A stretch of 64,000 nucleotides of DNA from Glaciecola sp965660815 (GCA_965660815.1 CBFIBG010000013.1:1-64000), one strand, 5' to 3'; counted from the stretch's first letter, positions 1 through 9,726 are shown. Notes: a model not told the origin generated them from the letters alone. Made by a program: numbers and translations.

Positions 1-219
1 CTTGGGCGATAACGAGTGTATTGTTAAGTTATAGCGGTGCAGTATTGTTAGGTTAACTTATCAGTTAATCTATTTAGGTTGAATGAACAATGTCCTACGC
101 TCGGTGTTTTGCTCAATTTTGTGATACCGTACCAAAAAAACTTAATAAGATTCTCCCATAATTTATCATTTATTGATTAATATTGATGTTGTCTTATAGC
201 GTTTTCTCGGGAGCAAACA
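1..219. other. leading non-coding stretch
   Basis: No coding region was found here. The 3' part carries the ribosome binding site of the gene starting at 220 (GGGAG six bases before ATG) and AT-rich sequence that could hold its promoter. Whether a gene ends just before the window cannot be seen. Confidence 0.5.
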
Positions 220-1326
220 ATGAAATTACGACTATTAATATTTGCATTTGCTGCCATTCTCGCATTCATTATAGGCCTTATCAGTAATCCAGTCCCTATT
301 GAAGAAAAACTAATCCGAATTCACACAATCGAAAACCTGAGCGAATTCCCAAATATAGAAAATGAATCTATTGAGTTACAAGCTACCTTAGCCGATATGT
401 CTCACGACCCTTTATTGGTTTTAAAAGCTAAAACAGCAATGCTACGCTATCCAACCATGTCGAGGGTATTGCTCCCTATTTATGGTTCTACTCCTGAATT
501 CCAAGGCATATTTAGAAAGTATGGGGAGCTAGCGTTACCTGCTATTTATTATTTTGTTACTACCCCAATTGGTTCAATTGAATGGATAGATAGAGTCGGT
601 AAGCAGTATAACTGGTTAATGACATGGTTGGATGGTAGCGATAATAACACTTTGACTAATGAAGAATTATCTAAGGGATCCAAATCCCTGACCCCAGCAG
701 AACGTGGCTGGTACGCGATACAATATATTCAAACTGAGGGGCATGATTTCATTGGTCAATTTGTTATAACTAATGAAAGCGAAGTTAAGTGGATATTAAC
801 CGAGCGAGTTATGGAAGGGTTTACTCAATTTTTTAGCAGTGGTATTCGCAATCTAGAAACACGCTTCTTAATGGACGAACAAGTCGAAGTAAGTGATATA
901 GGCTGGGCAAGTTTAGATGTATTAGTATTCGCCAGCGCAGTAAAAGTTTTACGCATCGGCCGTAACGTTGCAGTAACGGCTCGAACTAGCAGCGCTACTA
1001 CCCGCTCGGCGGCATTGACCGCAAGGATGATAAGTGGAGGGCGTTTGATATTGAACAGTGCTCGCTATGCCAAATGGCCACTGCTGTTAGGCACAGGCTA
1101 CCTCATATTTTCCCACCCTAGTTTAATAAACGACTTTCTGTTTGAAATAGCTGGCATTATTGACCTTCCTCCAATTTTAGTACAATTTTTAGGATGGTTT
1201 TTATTACTGTCACCTGTTTTATTTTTAATCCATTATTTACTTAATTTTGTCATGCCCCTAGTTAACAAATTATTATGGAGTTTGTCCCTATTGCTGGCTC
1301 GAATGAGTGGAAAGAACACCGTCTAA
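220..1326 (+). CDS. unrecognised membrane protein
   Basis: A 368-residue protein whose family I do not recognise. It begins with a hydrophobic helix (about residues 5-22) that could be a signal anchor. A long soluble part with no cysteine-rich or catalytic motif follows. A basic, Ala/Thr/Arg-rich segment lies near residues 245-275, then hydrophobic segments at about 282-300 and 315-350, so the C-terminus is probably embedded in the inner membrane. The start is supported by GGGAG six bases upstream of the ATG. No same-strand neighbour is close enough to suggest an operon (the next gene starts about 200 bp later). Codon usage looks like the rest of the window. The function is unknown; a cell-envelope role is all the topology supports. 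Confidence 0.75.
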   Translation: MKLRLLIFAFAAILAFIIGLISNPVPIEEKLIRIHTIENLSEFPNIENESIELQATLADMSHDPLLVLKAKTAMLRYPTMSRVLLPIYGSTPEFQGIFRKYGELALPAIYYFVTTPIGSIEWIDRVGKQYNWLMTWLDGSDNNTLTNEELSKGSKSLTPAERGWYAIQYIQTEGHDFIGQFVITNESEVKWILTERVMEGFTQFFSSGIRNLETRFLMDEQVEVSDIGWASLDVLVFASAVKVLRIGRNVAVTARTSSATTRSAALTARMISGGRLILNSARYAKWPLLLGTGYLIFSHPSLINDFLFEIAGIIDLPPILVQFLGWFLLLSPVLFLIHYLLNFVMPLVNKLLWSLSLLLARMSGKNTV

Positions 1327-1530
1327 CGAACTAAAACATACAGATATTCCCTTTTGTGAGATAACAAGCCGCCTTTCACATTCGACTCGCTCAATCCACT
1401 ATTAAAAGCCGTGATAAACAGCTAATTGTGTTCAGCCTAATCTGTGCCTAACTTTGTAAAATATGGGGATTTGGAGTACACTTAAAAACGCAAACGTTCA
1501 AAAAACAAACGACAGTCAACTCAAACTATT

Positions 1531-2445
1531 ATGAGAGCTAAGCACATGATAAGAGTAATAATTGCGGTTACCTGGATAGTGTTTACAACCTCTCCTGTAT
1601 TGTGCGAAGAATTGTATAATGGCGCGGTTCGCACTTATTTCGATTCAGAAACCATTGTTAGTGGTGATGCCCAAAGTGACACCGTGCAAATTCCAAGAGC
1701 TTCATTTATTAGAAAAGAGCCCACTTATAATATAAGTATGGGAGATCGTAATATGGAATTGAAAGCTCTTAGGTTTTACGAACGTAGCGACGAGCCTTGC
1801 GCGGTGACGGTAATCACTGCCCTATATATGGTCGGCGAGACAGAGCACAGCTGGGATGAATGCAATGGCCGGGCCCGTTCTGAGAAAGAAATTGCTTATT
1901 GGTTTATAAACAATGTCGAAACACCCCAAGGCGCAAGCTCTGGTATGTTCACTTACGAACCGGATGGCGTAGAGCCAAGTGTTGATCACGACGCAGTTGA
2001 AAATGGTTTTCTAACAGCAATAAGGGTATGCCATACCAATGACACATCTAAGCGCCCAGGCATTGTTAAAGGCGTTGAAGCAGAGTGGACGAGTCATGCA
2101 GTAGCGCCACAGTGGGCTGAAGTTGATTCTCCATTGCCTTGGAATAGGCGATACGCAACCGATAAATTCAGTCGCACCAATTGCAGAGGTAACTGGCAGG
2201 AATGGGCACGCTGCCCTTTCAACACAGTTGCACTAGCCCTAAAACTGCATCACAAGGCGTTAGGAGGAAGACGCGCGTTAACCGGTATCTCACTCAAATG
2301 TCATCGTATGCGCAGCGTTTTAGGATACGTTGACTCTACAGATTTTTCTTATTTTGACTATCACCCTGTTCAAAAGCCAGGCGGCAATGATGCGTCTCCT
2401 CCTAAAATAAAAAGACCAATTACTAAGGGTAAAAACAAAAATTAG
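1531..2445 (+). CDS. secreted cysteine-containing protein, possibly VMO-I-like fold
   Basis: A 304-residue protein with an N-terminal signal peptide (basic start, hydrophobic residues about 7-20, cleavage likely after SPVLC or just beyond). Translation may begin at the listed ATG or at a second in-frame ATG at 1546. The mature part has spaced cysteines. Three sections repeat a similar pattern of a hydrophobic strand ending near Cys, with LTAIRVC and LTGISLKC as the clearest. This resembles the threefold beta-prism of vitelline membrane outer layer protein I, where each repeat ends in a 'NGI-L-C' strand. The resemblance is read by eye and is an inference. The basic lysine-rich tail (last 15 residues) is probably disordered. 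No linked gene suggests a job. Confidence 0.7.
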   Translation: MRAKHMIRVIIAVTWIVFTTSPVLCEELYNGAVRTYFDSETIVSGDAQSDTVQIPRASFIRKEPTYNISMGDRNMELKALRFYERSDEPCAVTVITALYMVGETEHSWDECNGRARSEKEIAYWFINNVETPQGASSGMFTYEPDGVEPSVDHDAVENGFLTAIRVCHTNDTSKRPGIVKGVEAEWTSHAVAPQWAEVDSPLPWNRRYATDKFSRTNCRGNWQEWARCPFNTVALALKLHHKALGGRRALTGISLKCHRMRSVLGYVDSTDFSYFDYHPVQKPGGNDASPPKIKRPITKGKNKN

Positions 2446-2520
2446 CATTTAATCAGTATTCAAGTGAGTGAACAGACTTAAGAATGTGCGCTTAGCTCGG
2501 ACAGAGGCACTGTGGAAAAG

Positions 2521-4641
2521 TCAGTCAGCTTTTGTTTGCCAAGCATCGTCAGGTTGCCAATTATCAAGCCATTTAGGTATATCCGCCGCAGGCATTGGTC
2601 TGGCAATGCAAAAACCCTGTGCCAATTCGCATCCTAATTGCATCAGTGCTGCCCCATGGGCGACGGTTTCTACTCCCTCAGCAATAACGTCGCGCCTGAA
2701 TGCTTTAGCTAAACCAATGACACCTTCCACAATCGCTAAATCGTCTGTATTTTTAAGCATGTTTCTAACGAAAGTCTGGTCGATTTTGATGGTGTGAGTA
2801 GGTAGATGTCTAAGATGATTAAGAGAAGAATATCCTGTGCCAAAATCATCTAAGGCAAAGTGGACGCCCAACTTGCGGCAAGCAGCAATGTTGGCGGACA
2901 CTCGGCTGATATCACTTAATTTTCCGGTCTCCAGCACTTCTAACTCTAAACAACTTGCGGAGACTGTGGGATGTGCGCCTAATAATGTTGTTAAGCGACT
3001 GACAAAGTCGGCTTGCTGTAGCTGATGTGCACTGATATTGACACTAACTGGCAGGTGTAGTCCCATGTTTTGCCAATGACTTATTTGAGCTAACGCATTG
3101 CCAATAACCCACTCACCTAATTCTAAACCGATGGCTTGATTTTCGGTAACAGGTAAGAACTCCAAACACGAGATTAAACCGCGCATAGGATTCTGCCAGC
3201 GAATTAAGCCTTCAACACCGATCACTTCACCAGTGTTCATATTTACCTTGGGTTGATAAAGCAGTATAAACTCGCGATTAGCTAAAGATGCGCGAATATC
3301 ATTTATATTTTCGAATTGAAGCTTAGCCGCATAATCTTGCGCAATATCAAACAGATGATAACGATTTTTGCCAGCTCTTTTCGCATCATACATGGCCCTA
3401 TCCGAGTGTCGTATGAGATGGTCTGCATCTAAACCATCTTGTGGATAGAAGGCAACACCAATGCTAGTAGAAACTTTCACTACTGCCTCACTTAAAACGA
3501 ATGAATTTGCAGTGGTCTCTAGTAACCGTTCCAATACAGGCGCACTGTCCTCGTGTTTTTCTAAATCAACCATTATTACAATAAATTCATCACCGCCAAT
3601 ACGAGCTAGAGTATCTCCTTCGCGTAAAGCGTCATTGATGCGTTGTGAAAATGTAATGAGTAATTCATCTCCCACTTCATGTCCGTAGGTGTCATTGATG
3701 TTTTTAAAGCCATCAATGTCAAGAAAAGCAACGGCCAACAACTGGTTGCGGCGTTGGCACTGCATTATGGCTTTGCTTAACAGGTCTGATAGTAATACTC
3801 GGTTAGGCATATTGGTAAGCAGGTCATAATGGGCAATGCGTTCAAGTTTTCTCTGATACTCTTTTAATTGTGTAATATCTATTGACAATGAAACGTATTG
3901 TTGCACTAAACCATCGCTATCCCTAACGGCACTTATGGTAAGCATCTCAGCATAGAGTTCACCATTTTTACGACGGTTCCATAGCTCTCCACGCCAGTAG
4001 CCTTTCTTGAGCAACTCACTCCACATTGCTTTATAAAACGCTGGTGATTGTCGCCCCGATTTAAGAATACGCGGAGTTTTCCCTAGCACTTCATCACGGT
4101 GGTAACCAGTGGTGTTAGTAAAAGTATCGTTGACTTCAATAAGAGCCCCAGTGGCGTCCGTTATCATGATGCTTTCACGGGCATGGCTAAAAACGCTGGC
4201 GGAGAGTCTTTGCTTTGCTTCAGAAGCCTTGCGTGCAGTTACATCCTGAATGATGCCTACAAGAAAATAGTTACCTTGTGGATCAGTAAATCGGGTCTTC
4301 CTTGTCTGAATTATCTTAGTTTGTTGTCCACTGGCGGTAAGTGTCTCTTCGCATAAAACCTCTTTTCCTTCTTTTATTACTTGCTTATCGATAGATAAAA
4401 AATGTTCTCTCTCGTTAGGAGGAACATGTTCCACAAGGGTTTTACCGATCATCTCTTCTCTAGTTAACCCAAAGATGGTACTACATGCATCATTTGCCAT
4501 TAGCAACCTAGAAGCCTGATCCTTTACGAATATTGGATTTTCTATATTATTGAAAATCGCATTTAGATACGCCAGATGGCCAATTGAAACTCCCTCTAAT
4601 TCACTTAACGAAGTATTACCTTTGTCTTGATCATGCGGCAT
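2521..4641 (-). CDS. PAS-PAS-GGDEF-EAL cyclic-di-GMP turnover protein
   Basis: A 706-residue cytoplasmic protein. PAS domains lie at about residues 25-138 and 143-260, followed by GGDEF (about 265-430) and EAL (about 440-690). The diguanylate cyclase signature GGDEF is intact at 349-353. An inhibitory-site RxxD (REGD, 340-343) sits five residues before it, so product inhibition is likely. In the phosphodiesterase domain the signature reads EGL instead of EAL (477-479). The other metal and catalytic positions look present: NISAHQ, DDFGTGYSS at 598-606, KID at 619, EGVET at 655 and the Gln in LAQGF. No membrane segment or signal peptide is visible, so sensing is probably intracellular through the PAS domains. 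It is divergent from the TauD-like gene, with about 220 bp between them. It may make c-di-GMP, degrade it, or both. Confidence 0.93.
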   Translation of the reverse strand: MPHDQDKGNTSLSELEGVSIGHLAYLNAIFNNIENPIFVKDQASRLLMANDACSTIFGLTREEMIGKTLVEHVPPNEREHFLSIDKQVIKEGKEVLCEETLTASGQQTKIIQTRKTRFTDPQGNYFLVGIIQDVTARKASEAKQRLSASVFSHARESIMITDATGALIEVNDTFTNTTGYHRDEVLGKTPRILKSGRQSPAFYKAMWSELLKKGYWRGELWNRRKNGELYAEMLTISAVRDSDGLVQQYVSLSIDITQLKEYQRKLERIAHYDLLTNMPNRVLLSDLLSKAIMQCQRRNQLLAVAFLDIDGFKNINDTYGHEVGDELLITFSQRINDALREGDTLARIGGDEFIVIMVDLEKHEDSAPVLERLLETTANSFVLSEAVVKVSTSIGVAFYPQDGLDADHLIRHSDRAMYDAKRAGKNRYHLFDIAQDYAAKLQFENINDIRASLANREFILLYQPKVNMNTGEVIGVEGLIRWQNPMRGLISCLEFLPVTENQAIGLELGEWVIGNALAQISHWQNMGLHLPVSVNISAHQLQQADFVSRLTTLLGAHPTVSASCLELEVLETGKLSDISRVSANIAACRKLGVHFALDDFGTGYSSLNHLRHLPTHTIKIDQTFVRNMLKNTDDLAIVEGVIGLAKAFRRDVIAEGVETVAHGAALMQLGCELAQGFCIARPMPAADIPKWLDNWQPDDAWQTKAD

Positions 4642-4863
4642 GTCATATTATCCTTCGCTAACGTCACAACGCTCGAATGCGATTTGTATGATAATTATAT
4701 TGTTACAAAATTTTGCTTTACTTTTCAACAAGTAAATTGGTTATAAAAAGCGGATATTTTTATCAACTAGCCTTATAAATACGGGAATGTAAACAATCAG
4801 GTCTTTTTTCTAAGTTATTTTGTATGTTAGGGTGCAGTTGCGTGCTAATAAAGGAGCCTTACA

Positions 4864-5874
4864 ATGACTAAAGATCTAATTCCATGCATAGATAACGCAA
4901 GAGCCGAGTGCATAAATGAATTTGGCGGTAAGATAGAGTCTTTGTCTCCTATCGGTGCAACCGTATCGGATATTAATCTGAGCGCCAAAAAACCTCCTGA
5001 AAGAGTTGTTGATGCTTTAGAAAAAGAAATGGCTGCACGTGGTTTCATTGTTTTTAAAGGACAGATCAATTTAGAACCCGAGCAATTTTTAGCAGCGAGT
5101 TGTTGGTGGGGGGGCAAGGAAATTCATAGCACCCATAGCGTTCATCCCGAAACACCAGGCATGAATCGCAATATCTTTCGCTTGTCTAACGACCAAAGCA
5201 AGGGATTTCCGGGCGTCGGTCCGCAGTGGCATAACGACGGAAGTTTTAATCCTAAAACTTTTTCGCATTCAGGATATCATATCATTCGCCCTGCTGAGAA
5301 AGGTGGCGGCACAAGTTTCGTGCACCAGGGCGCTGCATTCGACACCCTGCCAGAAAACAGAAAAGCATATTGGCGCCGACTATCTTCAGTCAATTCAAAT
5401 AATGGCGTCGTTCATCCATTGGTGCATAAGCACCCGATCAGCGGCAGAGAATCTGTATGGTTACACTTAGGTATGACCGGTGCGGTGTTAGATTATGTGC
5501 CTGAGCGTGGCTTTAGGTTACTAGATGCAACTGAATTGGCCAAATTATGTCAGCAGTATAATTACTTACTTAATATTGGGTTTGAAAAGGGCTATGCTGT
5601 CAATTACGAGTACGAAGAAGGCGATTGCCTATTCATTGATAACCTTGCTGTTGCCCATCGCGCAGCACCTGAAGCCCATCTCCCCCCCGAACAACAAGGT
5701 TTACGGATAATGCATAGAAGCACAGTAAAAGGCGTTGATTTATTGCGACCGCGACATGATTTACCCGAATATTTAAATATTGAGGGGCCAAGTCCAGATA
5801 AATCAGGCGCCGGTGTGTGGCATTCTGGAGGGGTGGGTTTTCGATGGCAATCTAATATTCCCATGCAAAATTAG
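4864..5874 (+). CDS. TauD/TfdA-family 2-oxoglutarate/Fe(II) dioxygenase
   Basis: A 336-residue non-haem iron dioxygenase of the TauD/TfdA family, close to the usual length. The iron facial triad is visible: HxD in QWHNDGSF (H123, D125) and the distal His in AVAHRA (H265). An Arg about 16 residues later (LRIMHR, near 281-285) would bind 2-oxoglutarate. Enzymes of this family oxidise small substrates such as taurine, chlorinated phenoxyacetates, carnitine precursors or peptidyl amino acids; the substrate here cannot be told. The start ATG has AAGGAG nearby (AAAGGAGCC about seven bases upstream). It stands alone, with no sulfonate transporter nearby, which argues against a simple taurine role. 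An inverted repeat with a 9-bp stem follows at 5887-5909. Confidence 0.88.
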   Translation: MTKDLIPCIDNARAECINEFGGKIESLSPIGATVSDINLSAKKPPERVVDALEKEMAARGFIVFKGQINLEPEQFLAASCWWGGKEIHSTHSVHPETPGMNRNIFRLSNDQSKGFPGVGPQWHNDGSFNPKTFSHSGYHIIRPAEKGGGTSFVHQGAAFDTLPENRKAYWRRLSSVNSNNGVVHPLVHKHPISGRESVWLHLGMTGAVLDYVPERGFRLLDATELAKLCQQYNYLLNIGFEKGYAVNYEYEEGDCLFIDNLAVAHRAAPEAHLPPEQQGLRIMHRSTVKGVDLLRPRHDLPEYLNIEGPSPDKSGAGVWHSGGVGFRWQSNIPMQN

Positions 5875-5886
5875 TCAACACAATGG

Positions 5887-5909
5887 CTTTAATAATTTCG
5901 TTATTAAAG
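5887..5909 (+). terminator. hairpin after the TauD-like gene
   Basis: A perfect 9-bp inverted repeat, CTTTAATAA / TTATTAAAG with a five-base loop TTTCG, begins 12 bases after the stop codon. No strong T-run follows, so it is a weak terminator or mRNA 3'-end structure. Confidence 0.4.
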
Positions 5910-6007
5910 TTCTCGGACAGATTATGCGGATAAATCTTTTGATTTATTGATCGGCTAATAACGATATCAAACTTTTCGATAAGGCTTAAAGTTATCTTTT
6001 TACAAGG

Positions 6008-6023
6008 CGATAATAAATTATCG
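6008..6023. promoter_or_regulatory. palindrome upstream of the PAS hybrid kinase
   Basis: CGATAAT-AA-ATTATCG, a perfect 7-bp inverted repeat with a two-base spacer, about 95 bp before the kinase gene. It could be an operator; no known regulator is matched. Confidence 0.25.
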
Positions 6024-6117
6024 TCGTATTATCAGTTTTTTTTAAGCCCAGTGCTCTGGTATCATAATATCGTAACTAACAAATTTTACTTTGCGATATC
6101 CAAAACAATAAGATTAT

Positions 6118-7659
6118 GTGATGCACAGACTGAATAAAGAATTACTCGATTTAGTAAAAAATGATGAATCCATATTTCAATTCATAGAGCGATCATCTCT
6201 TGATGGAATGTGGTATTGGGATCTCGAAAATCCTGAGCATGAGTGGATGAGTGAATCATTTTGGAAGACCCTTGGATATGACCCGGCAAGCAAAAAACAT
6301 CTGGTATCTGAATGGCAAGATTTGATTCATCCTGATGACTTGGCTGTGGCGATTTCAAGCATTGAAAAACATCTCGCAGACCCCTCACATCCATACGACC
6401 AGTTAGTCAGATATAAGCACAAAAATGGGAACACGGTTTGGATACGTTGCCGTGGACTAGCCACTAGAGATGAGAATGGAAAACCAATTCGAATGTTAGG
6501 CGCCCATACCGATGTCACAGAGTTAAAAGCAAAAGAAGAAACACTTACCAAAACGCTTAAACTTCGGGATAAATTCTTTGCTAGGATGTCGCATGAAATA
6601 AGAACCCCTTTGTTTGGCTTAATCGGTCTTGCAGAGAACCTGAAAGAGCAAGTGTCTGACCCTTCAGTACTGCAGAAACTAACGACTATGGAAGCATGTG
6701 GTCACCAGTTACAAACATTATTGAACGATATTCTTACTTTATCACGGCTTGATGAAGATAAATTGCAAGTCAGTAAAGAAGTAGTCAGGTTAAATGACAT
6801 ATTAAACTACCTAAAGGAGCTTTACCTACCTGCTTGCGAAGATAAAGGAATAAGCTTAATTATCAGTGAACAATTCAAGCGACTTCATGTAAAAACCGAC
6901 CAAGTTCGACTCACCCAAATTCTTTCTAATTTATTAAGCAACGCTATTAAGTACACAAACGAAGGCAACGTAAGCCTTGAATGTGATCTTTTAGATAATC
7001 ATTCGGTCCGACTTACGGTTGCTGATAATGGCATTGGGATTAAAAACGTAGAGACGGTAATGGGCGAGTACAACCAAGAAAATACTGGCTATGAAGAAGC
7101 CATATATGGGACTGGTTTAGGGCTCGATATTGTATTAAAACTTGCAAAAATGCTAGGACATACGTTCGACTTGCAGTCTCAATATGGCGTCGGGACTCAA
7201 GCAAGCCTGATTGTTGACCTAGCGGCGGCTCCTGTCTTACAAAACCAAAGGAAAAAAGCCAGTAACTTAATCTCAGATATTAGTGGCGCGAGTATTTTGG
7301 TTACCGATGATAATGAAATAAATCGAGAGGTGGTCAATAGTATGCTTCAGCACCAAGGCTGTAGTCTCGATTTCGCAAAAGATGGACAAGAAGCAGTGGA
7401 CCTCGTGACTGTCGAAAAACGCCAATACGACATAATTCTGATGGACATTAATATGCCAGTTAAAGATGGATATAAAGCCACCGCCGACATTCGTCGCTTA
7501 GATTCCATAAAACAGCCTTTGATCATTGCTTTGTCAGCAGATGCATTTGATGAAACCATAAAACGTTGTGAACAACAGGGTATGGATGGCCACTTAGCGA
7601 AACCGTTTACCAAGGCACAACTGCTAGATACTATTAAGCGTTTTTTCACGTCAACCTAA
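6118..7659 (+). CDS. PAS-containing hybrid sensor histidine kinase
   Basis: A 513-residue soluble hybrid kinase. A PAS_3-type sensor (about residues 20-137, with WYWDLEN and HPDD typical of that fold) is followed by HisKA with phospho-acceptor H159 in ARMSHEIRTP. HATPase follows (N-box NLLSNAIKYT near 271-280, G-boxes DNGIGI and GTGLGL), then a receiver domain with D443 in LMDINMP. No membrane segments are predicted. The first codon of this span is GTG immediately followed by ATG at 6121, and either could be the start; no strong ribosome site decides it. No response regulator gene is adjacent, so output must go through the fused receiver to a distant phosphotransfer protein. The receiver has the usual DD, D and K residues. 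Confidence 0.92.
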   Translation: MMHRLNKELLDLVKNDESIFQFIERSSLDGMWYWDLENPEHEWMSESFWKTLGYDPASKKHLVSEWQDLIHPDDLAVAISSIEKHLADPSHPYDQLVRYKHKNGNTVWIRCRGLATRDENGKPIRMLGAHTDVTELKAKEETLTKTLKLRDKFFARMSHEIRTPLFGLIGLAENLKEQVSDPSVLQKLTTMEACGHQLQTLLNDILTLSRLDEDKLQVSKEVVRLNDILNYLKELYLPACEDKGISLIISEQFKRLHVKTDQVRLTQILSNLLSNAIKYTNEGNVSLECDLLDNHSVRLTVADNGIGIKNVETVMGEYNQENTGYEEAIYGTGLGLDIVLKLAKMLGHTFDLQSQYGVGTQASLIVDLAAAPVLQNQRKKASNLISDISGASILVTDDNEINREVVNSMLQHQGCSLDFAKDGQEAVDLVTVEKRQYDIILMDINMPVKDGYKATADIRRLDSIKQPLIIALSADAFDETIKRCEQQGMDGHLAKPFTKAQLLDTIKRFFTST

Positions 7660-8139
7660 TGATCTAATTTGTGAGAGCATTAAAATAGGCCAGTTAGAAC
7701 CTAGCACACAACATAGTTCAAAACATGGAAACTACATGAACAATTAAGCATTCAAATCCTAATGTAGAAGCCACATAGGTAAAAGTTTCGAACTAACGCA
7801 CGACAGAATAAAAAACTCCAAACAAAGATACAGACCTAAAGGGCTAATACAAGCAGCATAGCTATCAACGAGCAGATTGATTCTATGATGGAAGCATAAA
7901 CATCACTTTATCTTCGATGAAAGCATTACCGAGCGAAACAACAGAAAAGGGCTTAAAGCTCCGAAACAAAAAAGCAATTGAACGTTACGAAATGCCCGAG
8001 GTTTAAAGAATCGTCCCACCCAAAAAAAGCAACGTCAATTATGACATGTAATTTGCCATTTTTGGCAAAAAAAGATTAAAAAACATCTGCGTTTTTTTAA
8101 AATATCATTAAAATTCATACAGTTAAAAACATGGTTGCC
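7660..8139. other. long non-coding stretch before ccoG
   Basis: About 480 bases without a credible reading frame; the ATG codons run into stops within a few codons. The 3' end holds the palindrome and sigma-54-like promoter listed separately. The rest shows no repeat or RNA fold that I recognise. Confidence 0.5.
8052..8069. promoter_or_regulatory. palindrome TTTGCCA-N4-TGGCAAA, possible enhancer site
   Basis: A perfect 7-bp inverted repeat with a four-T spacer. It lies about 70-90 bp upstream of the sigma-54-like promoter at 8140, the distance at which sigma-54 activators usually bind. The cognate activator is not known. Confidence 0.35.
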
Positions 8140-8156
8140 CTGGCATGACTTCTGCA
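8140..8156 (+). promoter_or_regulatory. sigma-54 (RpoN) -24/-12 promoter
   Basis: CTGGCATGACTTCTGCA has the invariant GG and GC separated by exactly ten bases. It matches the sigma-54 consensus TGGCACG-N4-TTGCA except at two positions. Transcription would start near 8167, leaving a leader of about 115 bases before ccoG. That leader contains a perfect TGTAATTACA palindrome at 8191-8200. Confidence 0.6.
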
Positions 8157-8283
8157 GAGTAAAAGCAGAAATATCAATTAACTTACTTTGTGTAATTACA
8201 GGCAATTTTAATCATCTCAATGACATTGCGTAGCACAAGGTCGAACCCACACTCGACAAGTTATGAATTGAGGATTATGCATC

Positions 8284-9726
8284 ATGTCTGAGCACATACC
8301 CATTAAAGACGTCACTCCTATTAAATTAGATGACGCAAATATAGAAATTACTAAGTCCAATTACGCAACCAGAAGCCGTATTTACGTTCGTTCAGTGAAA
8401 GGTTTTTTTGAAAGCCTAAAACAAAGCTTAGGTCTGGTGATGATTGGTCTATTTATGCTTGCTCCGTGGGTCCAATATGAGGGCAGACAAGCTTTATTAT
8501 TCGACCTTGCTGAGCAACGCTTTAATATTTTTGGGCTTACTTTGTGGCCTCAAGATCTTACTATTCTTGCCTACTTACTAATTGTATCTGCCTTTGGTTT
8601 GTTTTTCGTAACCACTTTTGTTGGAAGAGTTTGGTGCGGATTTACCTGCCCTCAAACCGCATGGACTCATATTTTTATCTGGTTTGAAGAAAAGTTTGAA
8701 GGCCCTAGAAACAAAAGAATTAAGCTCGACCAGAGAAAGATGGACAAAGACAAGCTTTTGAGAAAATCAGCAAAGCACTTAGCTTGGATCACGTTTTCGC
8801 TGTTAACGGCATTAAGCTTTGTCGGTTATTTTGTTCCAGTACAAGAACTCTTTATCAACTTTTTCACATTAGAAGTAGGCTTTTGGACCGCATTCTGGGT
8901 GATATTTTTTGCGGCTTGTACATATGGTAACGCAGGTTATATGCGTGAAGTAATGTGCACACACATGTGTCCATATGCTCGTTTTCAATCTGCTATGTTC
9001 GATAAAGACACCTATACAGTTGCATACAATGCGCAACGAGGTGAAAACCGCGGTCCTCGCTCTCGTAAGTTGTCACTCGAACAAATTAAAGAGAAAGGCT
9101 TAGGCGAATGTATTGACTGTAATCTATGTGTTCAAGTTTGTCCCACCGGCATAGACATTAGAAACGGTTTGCAGTACGAATGCATCAATTGTGGCGCTTG
9201 CGTGGACGCGTGCAATAGCATGATGCAAAAAATGGGCTATCAGAAAGGATTAATTAGCTATACATCTGAACACCAACTATCGGGCGGCGAGACCAAAATT
9301 TTCAGGCCTAAATTAATTGGTTATGCTGTTGTTCTCGCAGTTATGAGTTCATTATTAGTCTATGACATTATGTCTAGAGTGCCGCTGGAGGTAGACATTA
9401 TCAGAGATCGTAATTCGCTAGATAGAGAAACCAGTCAGGGTTTAATTGAAAACGTCTACACTCTTAAAGTGTTGAATAAAAGCCAACAGCAAAGCACTTA
9501 TACCATCGAAATATTAGGTCTGGAAGGAGCAAATTATAACGGTGATAACAGGGTAACCGTTGACGCTGGTGGACTGTATACCTTGCCTATTAGTGTGGCA
9601 GTAGCCCCTGAAAAGTTACAAGAAGGCACACAAAAGCTCTATTTTAAAGTGGCGACCACATTAAACGGCGAAGTTGTGGAGACTGTTGAACCTAGTACCT
9701 TTATTTATACCGGCTCTTGGTATTAG
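8284..9726 (+). CDS. ccoG: CcoG-type cytochrome oxidase assembly ferredoxin
   Basis: A 480-residue polyferredoxin of the CcoG/RdxA/FixG family, the inner-membrane copper reductase that helps assemble cbb3-type cytochrome oxidase. About five transmembrane helices are seen, including residues near 40-60, 90-115, 165-185 and 200-225. Cysteine motifs are WCGFTCPQTAW and CTHMCPYARF. Two 4Fe-4S binding motifs follow (CIDCNLCVQVCPTGID and CINCGACVDACN). A final membrane helix near 340 precedes a C-terminal immunoglobulin-like IG-FixG domain. Length matches the family. Unlike the usual arrangement it is not next to ccoNOPQ or ccoIS; only a small membrane-protein gene follows. The upstream sigma-54-like promoter is unusual for this gene. 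The GAGGATT ribosome site precedes the ATG. Confidence 0.96.
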   Translation: MSEHIPIKDVTPIKLDDANIEITKSNYATRSRIYVRSVKGFFESLKQSLGLVMIGLFMLAPWVQYEGRQALLFDLAEQRFNIFGLTLWPQDLTILAYLLIVSAFGLFFVTTFVGRVWCGFTCPQTAWTHIFIWFEEKFEGPRNKRIKLDQRKMDKDKLLRKSAKHLAWITFSLLTALSFVGYFVPVQELFINFFTLEVGFWTAFWVIFFAACTYGNAGYMREVMCTHMCPYARFQSAMFDKDTYTVAYNAQRGENRGPRSRKLSLEQIKEKGLGECIDCNLCVQVCPTGIDIRNGLQYECINCGACVDACNSMMQKMGYQKGLISYTSEHQLSGGETKIFRPKLIGYAVVLAVMSSLLVYDIMSRVPLEVDIIRDRNSLDRETSQGLIENVYTLKVLNKSQQQSTYTIEILGLEGANYNGDNRVTVDAGGLYTLPISVAVAPEKLQEGTQKLYFKVATTLNGEVVETVEPSTFIYTGSWY

